Shown one piece after another: positions 54,479-62,332 of a stretch of 64,000 nucleotides of DNA; position 1 is the stretch's first letter, and every line of letters begins with the position of its first letter. The notes under the pieces are model-generated. The model made no database searches and was not told where the DNA came from. It saw nothing but the letters and a program-made list of their open reading frames with translations. Made by a program: the position numbers and the translations under genes. Source of the DNA: Maribacter caenipelagi (lineage in GTDB: Bacteria > Bacteroidota > Bacteroidia > Flavobacteriales > Flavobacteriaceae); the NCBI RefSeq assembly GCF_004364175.1, contig NZ_SNZW01000013.1:610726-674725 (forward strand), written 5' to 3'.

Positions 54479-55441
54479 ATGAAATTGAAAAATGCCTATT
54501 TGCTAATAGCTGGCTTATTGATTATAAGTTCTTGCAAAAGTGATGATGATTCTATTGGTGAAGTAGTACCGCCAAGGTTGTTAAGTGAAGTTACTGTTGA
54601 GGACGATGCTGAAATTATAGAATTTTTAAAAACGCATTTCTATAATAAAGAAGAGTTTGATACGCCACCAGAAGGTTTCGATTTTAAAATTAAATTTGAT
54701 ACGATTGCTGGTGCAAATAGTACTCAACAATCGCTTTTTGATAGTCCGAATTTAATAACTCAAACTATTTCTGTTAATTCTGAAGATTTAGGTAGAGCTG
54801 ACGATGATGAAATAATTGATCAAACATTATATACTCTTGTAGTAAGACAAGGTGTTGTAGATGGTACGCCTACAATTGGTGATTTTTCTATTCTTAGATA
54901 TGAGGGTTTGTTATTAGATGGAACTCTTTTTGATGCTTCGGTCAATCAACCAATACGCTTTAACCTTTCTTCTGTGGTTAGAGGGTTTGGTAATGGTATG
55001 AAAAACTTTCAAACTGGTGAAGGTCCAATTGAAAATGGTGATGGTACTGTTAGCTATGAAGGATACGGTATAGGAGCTATTTTTATGCCTGCAGCTTTGG
55101 CATATTTCGATGCATCACCAAATACTGATGTACCTATATATTCGCCATTGATTTTTAAGGTAGATGCATTTGCATATGAGCCTGATTCAGATTTAGATGG
55201 TGATGGTGTTCCTTCTATTTTAGAAGATTTAAATGGTAACGGATATTTGAATGATGATAATACTAATGAAGAGGCAGAAGCTAATATAAGAACCTATGTT
55301 GCAAATTATTTAGATCCAGATGATGACGGTGATGGTATTTTAACAATAGATGAAATTGAATTGGATGCCGATGGTAATTTTGTTGGTTTCTTAGATACAG
55401 ATGGTGACGGTACTCCTGATCATCTTGATAATGACTTATAG
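54479..55441 (+). CDS. Lipoprotein with FKBP-type peptidyl-prolyl isomerase domain and Ca-binding-like repeats
   Basis: The frame opens upstream, but ATG 54479 gives a clean lipoprotein signal (MKLKNAYLLIAGLLIISSC) with Cys in the lipobox. Length is about 320 residues. The central part is FKBP-like (YEGLLLDGTLFDAS, NGMKNFQTGEGP, GIGAIFMPAALAYF). The C-terminal ~90 residues contain thrombospondin-3-like DSDLDGDGVPSILEDLNGNG and DPDDDGDGILTIDEI motifs. It is probably an envelope-anchored folding factor stabilised by calcium. It starts 79 bp from the divergent Hsp15-like gene and ends in a strong bidirectional terminator. Confidence 0.82.
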   Translation: MKLKNAYLLIAGLLIISSCKSDDDSIGEVVPPRLLSEVTVEDDAEIIEFLKTHFYNKEEFDTPPEGFDFKIKFDTIAGANSTQQSLFDSPNLITQTISVNSEDLGRADDDEIIDQTLYTLVVRQGVVDGTPTIGDFSILRYEGLLLDGTLFDASVNQPIRFNLSSVVRGFGNGMKNFQTGEGPIENGDGTVSYEGYGIGAIFMPAALAYFDASPNTDVPIYSPLIFKVDAFAYEPDSDLDGDGVPSILEDLNGNGYLNDDNTNEEAEANIRTYVANYLDPDDDGDGILTIDEIELDADGNFVGFLDTDGDGTPDHLDNDL

Positions 55442-55460
55442 TATTTCATTTTAAAGCATA

Positions 55461-55494
55461 AAAAAACCTCTTAAGAATTCTTAAGAGGTTTTTT
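55461..55494. terminator. Bidirectional terminator (perfect 34-bp palindrome)
   Basis: The arms 55461-55477 and 55478-55494 are perfectly complementary (core CTTAAGAATTCTTAAG), with T-runs on both strands. It serves the convergent FKBP and outer-membrane barrel genes. Confidence 0.92.
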
Positions 55495-55511
55495 ATTTCT
55501 TGTGGTTTTGT

Positions 55512-56102
55512 TTACAATGCCAAAGACAAACTTAATATCAATTGGTCTGGTCTGGTATCAATTCTACTCGGACCTAAATTTGTAATGTTGGTATTAATAA
55601 AAGATGCTTCATTATCGTTAAAACCTCTTTCGTAACGTAAATCGATACCGAATTTACCAAAGCTTACTCCGGCACCAATATTCATCCCAACAGAAAAATC
55701 ATTCTCTACGTCATCAATGGTAACACCATCAAATTCGGTATCTAAAATATACTGAAAACTAGGACCTGCAAAAACATGTAACGGTCCAATTAGGTTGATG
55801 CCCAACAGTACGGGTACATCTAATTTGCTCATGTCAAAATCGGCTCCGTCATAGTCAGACTTTGTTTTGGTGTATACCAATTCTGGTCTTAAATACACCT
55901 TAGAAGCTCCGAATTTTCCGAAGACACCAACATGATATCCTACGTTTCTATCTGGATTTATTGCAGCATCACCGGCAGATTCAAAATAATCTCCATTAGC
56001 GTTGTAGTTTAATCCCCCTTTAATTCCAAATCCCGAATCACTCTGTGCTATCCCATAAAACCCAGAGAGCGCCATAAAGGCAACTAAAATTGTTTTTTTC
56101 AT
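55512..56102 (-). CDS. Outer-membrane beta-barrel protein (porin family)
   Basis: Signal peptide from ATG 56102 (MKKTILVAFMALSGFYGIAQ); the frame opens upstream, but the extra N-terminal residues look non-coding. ATG 56108 two codons earlier is also possible. Mature part about 175 residues, beta-barrel of the OMP_b-brl type: GFGIKGGLNYNANG, FGASKVYLRPELVYT, GISFGKFGIDLRYERGF-like strands and a C-terminal LILSLSLAL ending in a hydrophobic residue. Function unknown; members are often abundant outer-membrane proteins. Confidence 0.8.
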   Translation of the reverse strand: MKKTILVAFMALSGFYGIAQSDSGFGIKGGLNYNANGDYFESAGDAAINPDRNVGYHVGVFGKFGASKVYLRPELVYTKTKSDYDGADFDMSKLDVPVLLGINLIGPLHVFAGPSFQYILDTEFDGVTIDDVENDFSVGMNIGAGVSFGKFGIDLRYERGFNDNEASFINTNITNLGPSRIDTRPDQLILSLSLAL

Positions 56103-56315
56103 AATCATTGCTGTTTTGAGTGAAATAGGTATCAAATACGATACCAAATGTTCCCTTTCTCGTTATACCATCAGAACGGAGGTAAAATATCTTTATTGTT
56201 TACGAGTGTATTTGGGTTAATTTCAGTTTTATCAAGTTACAATCACCAACATCTTAGTTTATTACTTTCAGTAACATCTTTGCTTTTTATTAAGTTTTTC
56301 CCAAACACAGTTCAT

Positions 56316-56323
56316 TATATTTG
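56316..56323 (+). promoter_or_regulatory. -7 box of the tgt operon
   Basis: TATATTTG is an exact TAnnTTTG match. It overlaps an upstream in-frame TTG at 56321, so that TTG cannot be the start; TTG 56342 is. Confidence 0.55.
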
Positions 56324-56341
56324 CAGCTAGATTTAGAAAAT

Positions 56342-57472
56342 TTGAAGTTTACACTACATAATACCGATTTACAATCAAAGGCTAGGGCAGGTACGATCGT
56401 TACTGACCATGGTATCATTGAAACCCCAATTTTTATGCCGGTGGGTACGGTAGCCTCTGTAAAAGGGGTGCACCAAAAAGAATTAAAGGAAGAGGTAAAC
56501 CCAGATATTATTCTTGGTAATACCTATCATTTATTTCTTCGACCTAAAACGGAGATTTTAAAGAAAGCAGGCGGACTCCATAAATTTATGGGTTGGGATA
56601 GAAATATTCTTACCGATAGTGGTGGTTACCAAGTATATTCTTTATCGGCGAATAGAAAGATAAAAGAAGAAGGAGTTAAATTTAAATCTCATATAGATGG
56701 ATCTATGCATTTATTTACTCCTGAGAATGTTATGGAAATTCAGCGGGTAATTGGCGCAGATATTATCATGGCTTTTGATGAATGTACACCTTACCCTTGC
56801 GATTATAATTATGCCAAGCGCTCTATGCATATGACGCATAGGTGGTTAGATAGATGTATTAATCACCTTTCTAAAACACCTTTTGAGTATGATTATGAAC
56901 AAACATTTTTTCCTATCGTACAAGGGTCTACGTATAAAGATTTAAGAAGGCAATCGGCAGAATACATTGCGAATGCCGGTGCAGAAGGTAACGCCATTGG
57001 CGGACTCTCAGTTGGTGAGCCTGCAGAAGAAATGTATGGCATGACCGAGGTGGTATGCGAGATTTTACCAGAGGACAAGCCACGTTATTTAATGGGTGTA
57101 GGTACGCCTATTAATATTCTTGAAAATATTGCTTTAGGTATTGATATGTTCGATTGTGTAATGCCTACAAGAAATGCAAGAAACGGAATGTTGTTTACGG
57201 CACATGGTACTATTAATATAAAGAACAAGAAGTGGGAAGATGATTTCTCGCCTATTGACGAAATGGGTACAACTTTCGTAGATCATGAGTATTCTAAAGC
57301 GTATTTAAGACATTTATTTGCCGCCAACGAATATTTAGGGAAACAAATAGCAACAATTCATAACTTAGGCTTTTATATGTGGTTGGTGCGCGAAGCTCGT
57401 AAACATATTATAGCAGGTGATTTTAGAACCTGGAAAGATATGATGGTTAAACAAATGGATAAAAGGCTATAA
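56342..57472 (+). CDS. tgt: Queuine tRNA-ribosyltransferase (tRNA-guanine transglycosylase), apparently zinc-free
   Basis: About 376 residues from TTG 56342 (MKFTLHNTDLQSKARAG). Exchanges guanine 34 of GUN-anticodon tRNAs for preQ1 in queuosine synthesis. Seen: DSGGYQVYSLS with the general Asp, FDECTPYPCDYNYAKRS, GGLSVGEP and the nucleophile-type region FDCVMPTRNARNGMLFT. The family's C-x-C-x2-C zinc triad (three Cys in E. coli Tgt) is replaced by non-cysteine residues in SPIDEMGTTFVDHEYS, while the following HNL histidine remains. Only one Cys (FDCVMP) is left in the C-terminal third. Stop overlaps the start of the next gene by one base (TAATG). Confidence 0.9.
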   Translation: MKFTLHNTDLQSKARAGTIVTDHGIIETPIFMPVGTVASVKGVHQKELKEEVNPDIILGNTYHLFLRPKTEILKKAGGLHKFMGWDRNILTDSGGYQVYSLSANRKIKEEGVKFKSHIDGSMHLFTPENVMEIQRVIGADIIMAFDECTPYPCDYNYAKRSMHMTHRWLDRCINHLSKTPFEYDYEQTFFPIVQGSTYKDLRRQSAEYIANAGAEGNAIGGLSVGEPAEEMYGMTEVVCEILPEDKPRYLMGVGTPINILENIALGIDMFDCVMPTRNARNGMLFTAHGTINIKNKKWEDDFSPIDEMGTTFVDHEYSKAYLRHLFAANEYLGKQIATIHNLGFYMWLVREARKHIIAGDFRTWKDMMVKQMDKRL

Positions 57473-58554
57473 TGCTATCAATAATAGATAAATACATTCT
57501 AAAGCGGTATTTAGCAACTTTTTCGTTGATGCTTTTGTTGTTTATTCCCATTGGTATCATGGTGAATTTGGCAGAGCAGATCGGTAAAATGATCGATAAT
57601 GAAGCACCGTTGAATGAAATTGTAATGTATTATGTGAATTTCACTATATACATTGGTAATCTATTATTTCCTATTTTTCTATTCCTTTCCGTAATTTTCT
57701 TTACTTCTAAGTTGGCGAACAATACCGAAATTGTTGCCATATTAAGTTCAGGAGTTTCTTATGGGCGTTTTTTAAGGCCTTATTTAATAGGGGCTTCTAT
57801 GGTCGCAATATTAATGTTCTTTATGACCATGTTCATTGTACCCAATGCCAGTGTAGGTTTCAATGAATTCAAATATAAATACCTAAAAAAAGGGAAGCAA
57901 GATCGGGTCACCAACAATATCTTCAATCAGCTGAATGAAACCGATTTTATTTATGTGAGTAGTTTTGATCCGGCAAGGCAGCTTGGCCATAATTTTACGT
58001 TTGAGCGTTTTAATGAGAATAATGAGCTAGATTTTAAAATATCTGCAGCTAATATTAGATGGGTCGATAAAGACTCTAGCTACCGCTTAACATCATACAA
58101 AAAGAGAACTGTTTTAGGCGATACGGCAATTATTGAAAGTAAACGTCGACTAGATACCATTTTTGCTTTTGATATAGGAGATTTGACCCCTGTATCTTAT
58201 GTTGCTGAAACAAAGAACCTTTTTGAATTAGATACTTTTATTAAAGATCAAAGGAGAAAGGGAGCCTCTAATATTAATACGTATGTTTTGGTGAAGTACA
58301 AGCGTTGGGCATTGCCATTAACAGCCTTTATCTTGACGATTATTGCCGTTTCTGTTTCTTCTGTTAAAAGGCGAGGGGGTATGGGAGCTAACTTGGCATT
58401 CGGTATTTTGATTGCGTTTATATTCATATTTTTTGATAAGGTATTCGGTGTACTCGCTGAGCAATCGGGCTTTTCGCCTTTGTTAGCGGTTATTATACCT
58501 AATGTAGTATTTGGATGTCTGGCATTTTATCTACTTCAAAATGCAAAAAGATAG
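57472..58554 (+). CDS. LptF/LptG-family permease (YjgP/YjgQ)
   Basis: Protein of 360 residues: three N-terminal membrane helices, a ~150-residue periplasmic beta-jellyroll region (starting near KQDRVTNNIFNQLNETDFIYV) and three C-terminal helices, the LptF/LptG layout. These permeases, with LptB, extract lipopolysaccharide from the inner membrane. Start ATG overlaps the tgt stop by one base. One homologue only is in the window; its partner is probably elsewhere. Confidence 0.88.
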   Translation: MLSIIDKYILKRYLATFSLMLLLFIPIGIMVNLAEQIGKMIDNEAPLNEIVMYYVNFTIYIGNLLFPIFLFLSVIFFTSKLANNTEIVAILSSGVSYGRFLRPYLIGASMVAILMFFMTMFIVPNASVGFNEFKYKYLKKGKQDRVTNNIFNQLNETDFIYVSSFDPARQLGHNFTFERFNENNELDFKISAANIRWVDKDSSYRLTSYKKRTVLGDTAIIESKRRLDTIFAFDIGDLTPVSYVAETKNLFELDTFIKDQRRKGASNINTYVLVKYKRWALPLTAFILTIIAVSVSSVKRRGGMGANLAFGILIAFIFIFFDKVFGVLAEQSGFSPLLAVIIPNVVFGCLAFYLLQNAKR

Positions 58555-59440
58555 AGTCCTTAATTTACTACACTTACATTTCATTGTCTTCATTTGGGGC
58601 TTTACAGCGATTTTAGGAAAGTTAATTACCATAGATTCGCTACCACTTGTTTGGATTAGAATGGGGTTGGCAACTCTTTTTATCGCTATCTATATTCTCT
58701 TTGCAAAATTCAGTTTAAAAGTTTCTAAAAAAACGTTTTGGTGGTTGGTCGGTGGTGGTATCGTAGTAGCATTACACTGGGTCACTTTCTTTTTGGCAAT
58801 AAAAGTATCTACTGTTTCAGTTGCACTGGCTATGATGTCTACAGGAGCTTTTTTTACAGCGTTGATGGAACCCTTTTGGTACAAACGAAAGATAATCGGT
58901 TATGAAATTCTTTTTGGCTTAATGGTCGTAGCAGGACTCTATTTGATTTTTAAAGTTGAAACGGAGTATGTATACGGAATGATAATCGCATTAATATCGG
59001 CATTTTTAGCAGCTGTTTTTTCATTGATCAATGGCAAGCTAGTACAAAACAATAAACCATCGATCATCTCTTTTTATGAATTAGGCGTGGGTATGGTTTT
59101 TTTATCTATAGTCTTATTATTTAAAGGTGATTTTAATATGTTATTGGTAACACTGCCTCAAATGGATTGGATTTACCTGATTGTTTTAGCGCTTATCTGT
59201 ACGGCATATGCATTTATCGCATCGGTTAAAATTATGCGAGTTTTAACGCCATATACCGTAATGCTTACTACAAATTTAGAACCAGTATATGGTATTCTGC
59301 TGGCTTGGGTCATATTTGGGTCAGAAGAAAAAATGAAACCAATGTTTTATGTGGGAGCCTTAATTATACTCAGTACGGTCATTGCGAACGGTATTTTGAA
59401 ACAAAGAGCAAATATTAAAAAAAGGGTACCCAAGATTTAG
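58541..59440 (+). CDS. EamA/DMT-family transporter (RhaT-like)
   Basis: About 299 residues from ATG 58541 (MQKDRVLNLLHLHFIV), with ten membrane helices in two EamA halves. The upstream in-frame ATG 58511 would start deep inside the LptF/G gene; 58541 gives a 14-nt overlap. Helix 1 has FIVFIWGFTAILGKL and the second half shows TAYAFIASVKIMRVLTPYTVMLTTNLEPVYGILLAW (in parts: VLTPYTVMLTTNLEPVYG). Drug/metabolite transporter of unknown substrate. Third gene of the tgt operon. Confidence 0.85.
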   Translation: MQKDRVLNLLHLHFIVFIWGFTAILGKLITIDSLPLVWIRMGLATLFIAIYILFAKFSLKVSKKTFWWLVGGGIVVALHWVTFFLAIKVSTVSVALAMMSTGAFFTALMEPFWYKRKIIGYEILFGLMVVAGLYLIFKVETEYVYGMIIALISAFLAAVFSLINGKLVQNNKPSIISFYELGVGMVFLSIVLLFKGDFNMLLVTLPQMDWIYLIVLALICTAYAFIASVKIMRVLTPYTVMLTTNLEPVYGILLAWVIFGSEEKMKPMFYVGALIILSTVIANGILKQRANIKKRVPKI

Positions 59441-59452
59441 GTATTAAAGTTT

Positions 59453-59460
59453 TATCTTTG
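59453..59460 (+). promoter_or_regulatory. -7 box of the accA gene
   Basis: TATCTTTG, an exact TAnnTTTG match, 30 bp before the ATG at 59490. No convincing -33 TTTG was found at the usual spacing. Confidence 0.5.
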
Positions 59461-59489
59461 AGCCGCAACTAAAGAAACTTTAAAGAAAT

Positions 59490-60443
59490 ATGGAATATTT
59501 GGATTTTGAACTTCCAATTAAAGAATTGGAAGAGCAATTGGACAAGTGCATGGTAATTGGAGAGGAAAGTGATGTTGATGTTACCGAGACATGTAAACAG
59601 ATTGAAAAGAAACTTACCGAAACTAGAAAAGATATCTATAAGAATCTAACTGCTTGGCAACGAGTTCAGTTATCTAGACACCCAAATAGACCTTATACAT
59701 TAGACTATATAAAAGCTATTTGTGGTGATACCTTTTTGGAACTACATGGTGACCGTACCGTCAAAGATGACAAGGCCATGATCGGTGGTTTAGGTAAAAT
59801 TGGTGATCAGAGCTATATGTTTATTGGTCAACAGAAAGGATATAATACTAAAACACGTCAGTATAGAAATTTTGGAATGGCCAACCCAGAAGGGTATAGA
59901 AAGGCTTTACGTTTAATGAAATCTGCCGAAAAATTCCAGGTGCCTGTAGTTTGCTTAATTGATACACCTGGTGCTTACCCAGGTATTGAGGCAGAAGAAA
60001 GAGGACAAGGAGAGGCAATTGCAAGAAACATACTTGAAATGACCCGACTAAAAGTGCCTATAATTGTTGTAATTATTGGTGAAGGTGCCTCTGGTGGTGC
60101 ATTGGGTATAGGTGTTGGTGATAAGGTATTAATGCTAGAGAATACATGGTATTCTGTTATTTCACCAGAATCTTGTTCTTCAATTTTATGGAGAAGCTGG
60201 GAGTATAAAGAGAGAGCTGCCGAAGCTTTGAAATTGACAGCTACCGATATGAAAAAGTTGAAATTAATAGATGAAATCATTCGCGAACCTGCAGGTGGTG
60301 CTCATGCTAACAGACCTAAAACTTTTGAAACCGTAAAAAATAAAATTTCTTCTCATTTTGATGATTTGCAAAAGTTATCACCAAAAGAATTGGTAAATCA
60401 GCGTATGGATAAATACGCACAGATGGGCGTTTTTAACGGCTAA
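59490..60443 (+). CDS. accA: Acetyl-CoA carboxylase carboxyltransferase subunit alpha
   Basis: Protein of 317 residues, normal length for AccA. N-terminal [10 protein letters not shown] helices, core [27 protein letters not shown] and [14 protein letters not shown], the typical crotonase-fold oxyanion stretch (given here in parts: [19 protein letters not shown]). It forms the carboxyltransferase with AccD, making malonyl-CoA for fatty-acid synthesis in the cytoplasm. Transcribed alone: exact -7 box upstream and a terminator downstream. Confidence 0.96.
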   Translation: MEYLDFELPIKELEEQLDKCMVIGEESDVDVTETCKQIEKKLTETRKDIYKNLTAWQRVQLSRHPNRPYTLDYIKAICGDTFLELHGDRTVKDDKAMIGGLGKIGDQSYMFIGQQKGYNTKTRQYRNFGMANPEGYRKALRLMKSAEKFQVPVVCLIDTPGAYPGIEAEERGQGEAIARNILEMTRLKVPIIVVIIGEGASGGALGIGVGDKVLMLENTWYSVISPESCSSILWRSWEYKERAAEALKLTATDMKKLKLIDEIIREPAGGAHANRPKTFETVKNKISSHFDDLQKLSPKELVNQRMDKYAQMGVFNG

Positions 60444-60470
60444 TATACGTTTTAGGCATCTTAAAAATAT

Positions 60471-60498
60471 ACCGAGGATTTTATTCCTCGGTTTTTTT
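60471..60498 (+). terminator. Rho-independent terminator after accA
   Basis: Stem ACCGAGGA (60471-60478) with TCCTCGGT (60485-60492), then a T-run to 60498. Confidence 0.9.
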
Positions 60499-60597
60499 AT
60501 GTTATTAACAGAAAATCGTAACTTATAAACAATCAATTGTTAGTCAATTGTGAACATCGTATTCGATGTTTTTCACGTTAACTAAAGGTTAATTGTA

Positions 60598-60605
60598 TAC
60601 TTTCG
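60598..60605 (+). promoter_or_regulatory. Possible -7 box of dnaB
   Basis: TACTTTCG, one mismatch from TAnnTTTG, ending 5 bp before the ATG at 60610. No clear -33 element. It would give an essentially leaderless mRNA. Confidence 0.35.
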
Positions 60606-60609
60606 CACT

Positions 60610-62160
60610 ATGGAGAACACGAAACCTTTTGTCGCCCGAAAGATCGACAAATCTAATATTATAAGCCTTCAAAAAGGTAAAATCCCACCGCAAGCTATTG
60701 ATTTAGAAGAGGTTGTGTTGGGTGCTATGATGATAGATAAAAAAGGTGTTGATGAAGTTATCGATATATTACACCCCGATGTTTTTTATAAAGACGCTCA
60801 TAGATTTATATACGAGGCTATCTTCATTCTCTTTGAAGAGTCGCAACCTATCGATTTATTAACCGTTTCGTCACAACTTAAGAAAGCAGGTAAATTAGAG
60901 GTTTGTGGAGGCGATTTTTACTTGATAAAATTGACTCAAAAAGTAGCATCATCTGCTCATATTGAGTTTCATGCACGTATTATTCTTCAGAAGTTTATTC
61001 AGCGTAGTTTGATTAAAATTTCCGGTGAAATTATTGAAGAGGCATATGATGAGGCTATCGATGTATTTGACTTATTAGATACTGCCGAAGCAAAACTATA
61101 TGATGTTACCCAAGGGAACTTAAAACGTTCTGCAGAGACTGCGCAAGATTTGGTAATACAAGCCAAAAAACGAATTGAAGAGATTGCCGGTAAAGAGGGG
61201 ATGAGTGGTGTCGCATCAGGATTCGATAAGCTAGATAAGCTTACTTCGGGTTGGCAACCAAGTGATTTAATTATCGTTGCTGCACGTCCTGGTATGGGTA
61301 AAACGGCTTTTACTTTATCCATGGCTAGAAATATGGCGGTAAATACAAATACACCCGTAGCATTCTTCTCATTGGAGATGTCCTCGGTACAGCTGATTAC
61401 GAGATTAATTTCTTCTGAAACTGGTTTGTCTTCAGAAAAATTGAGAACCGGAAAGCTTGAAAAGCACGAGTGGGAACAACTGAATGTAAAGGTGAAAACT
61501 TTAGAAAAGGCACCTTTGTTTATTGATGACACTCCATCACTATCTATTTTCGATTTACGTGCAAAGGCAAGACGTTTGGCTTCTCAGCATGGTATAAAAA
61601 TGATCATGATCGATTATTTACAGTTAATGACAGCTGGGGGTAGTCAAAAAGGTGGAAACAGGGAACAGGAAATTTCTACGATTTCTAGAAACTTAAAAGC
61701 TCTAGCAAAAGAATTGAACGTACCTGTAATTGCATTATCTCAGTTATCGCGTGCTGTTGAAACACGTGGGGGCAGTAAAAGACCTATTCTTTCGGATTTG
61801 AGGGAATCTGGAGCAATCGAGCAAGATGCCGATATTGTTTCGTTCATCTATAGACCAGAGTATTATAAGATAGAAGAATGGGATGATGAAGAGCGTACAC
61901 CAACACAAGGTCAGGGTGAATTTATTGTAGCAAAACACCGTAATGGTGGTTTAGAAAATATTAGATTGAAGTTTATCGGTAACCAAGGTAAGTTCGATAA
62001 CCTTGATGATTTTGATTCACCGTTCGAATTCCAATCCAAAATGAATGCAAATGAAGAGAATCCGTTTGCTACTAAAAATTTACCAAGTGCAGATGATGCT
62101 TTTGGTAGTAGTATGAATAGTAGTCCTGATCTAGATGAGGATAATGATGTACCTTTCTAA
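60610..62160 (+). CDS. dnaB: Replicative DNA helicase DnaB
   Basis: Protein of 516 residues. N-terminal DnaB domain (~20-130: PQAIDLEEVVLGAMMIDKKG) and RecA-like helicase domain (~195-470) with Walker A AARPGMGKTAFTLSMARN, Walker B IKMIMIDYLQLM and the DLRESGAIEQDADIV sensor/finger region; C-terminal tail is acidic. Unwinds DNA ahead of the replication fork as a hexamer. No intein interrupts it. Spacer 60499-60609 holds short inverted and direct repeats (CATCG/CGATG, CAATTG twice). A terminator follows at 62184. Confidence 0.97.
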   Translation: MENTKPFVARKIDKSNIISLQKGKIPPQAIDLEEVVLGAMMIDKKGVDEVIDILHPDVFYKDAHRFIYEAIFILFEESQPIDLLTVSSQLKKAGKLEVCGGDFYLIKLTQKVASSAHIEFHARIILQKFIQRSLIKISGEIIEEAYDEAIDVFDLLDTAEAKLYDVTQGNLKRSAETAQDLVIQAKKRIEEIAGKEGMSGVASGFDKLDKLTSGWQPSDLIIVAARPGMGKTAFTLSMARNMAVNTNTPVAFFSLEMSSVQLITRLISSETGLSSEKLRTGKLEKHEWEQLNVKVKTLEKAPLFIDDTPSLSIFDLRAKARRLASQHGIKMIMIDYLQLMTAGGSQKGGNREQEISTISRNLKALAKELNVPVIALSQLSRAVETRGGSKRPILSDLRESGAIEQDADIVSFIYRPEYYKIEEWDDEERTPTQGQGEFIVAKHRNGGLENIRLKFIGNQGKFDNLDDFDSPFEFQSKMNANEENPFATKNLPSADDAFGSSMNSSPDLDEDNDVPF

Positions 62161-62183
62161 AAAAGAACTTATATATAAGTTTG

Positions 62184-62210
62184 AAAGTCTTCCATTAGGG
62201 AGACTTTTTT
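62184..62210 (+). terminator. Rho-independent terminator after dnaB
   Basis: Stem AAGTCTTCC (62185-62193) with GGGAGACTT (62198-62206), one G-T pair, loop ATTA, then a T-run. Confidence 0.85.
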
Positions 62211-62301
62211 GTTTTATAGTTAACTCATTTTCGACAATTCTCATTATCTTAATTACAATAGCTTTAACGAAACCCTAATTAATGCTCCAAAGATTTTACT
62301 A

Positions 62302-62309
62302 TATCTTTG
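62302..62309 (+). promoter_or_regulatory. -7 box upstream of the 62333 gene
   Basis: TATCTTTG, an exact TAnnTTTG match, 23 bp before the ATG. Confidence 0.5.
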
Positions 62310-62332
62310 GGTGAATACCTTGATCATATTTT

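Noticed and set aside
56148-56330. 60-codon plus-strand frame between the barrel gene and tgt
   Set aside because: It runs through the tgt promoter and has low-complexity Leu/Ser content.
60499-60609. Possible DnaA boxes upstream of dnaB (TTATTAACA, TTATAAACA)
   Set aside because: Each differs from TTATnCACA, and no cluster, AT-rich unwinding block or dnaA gene is present.
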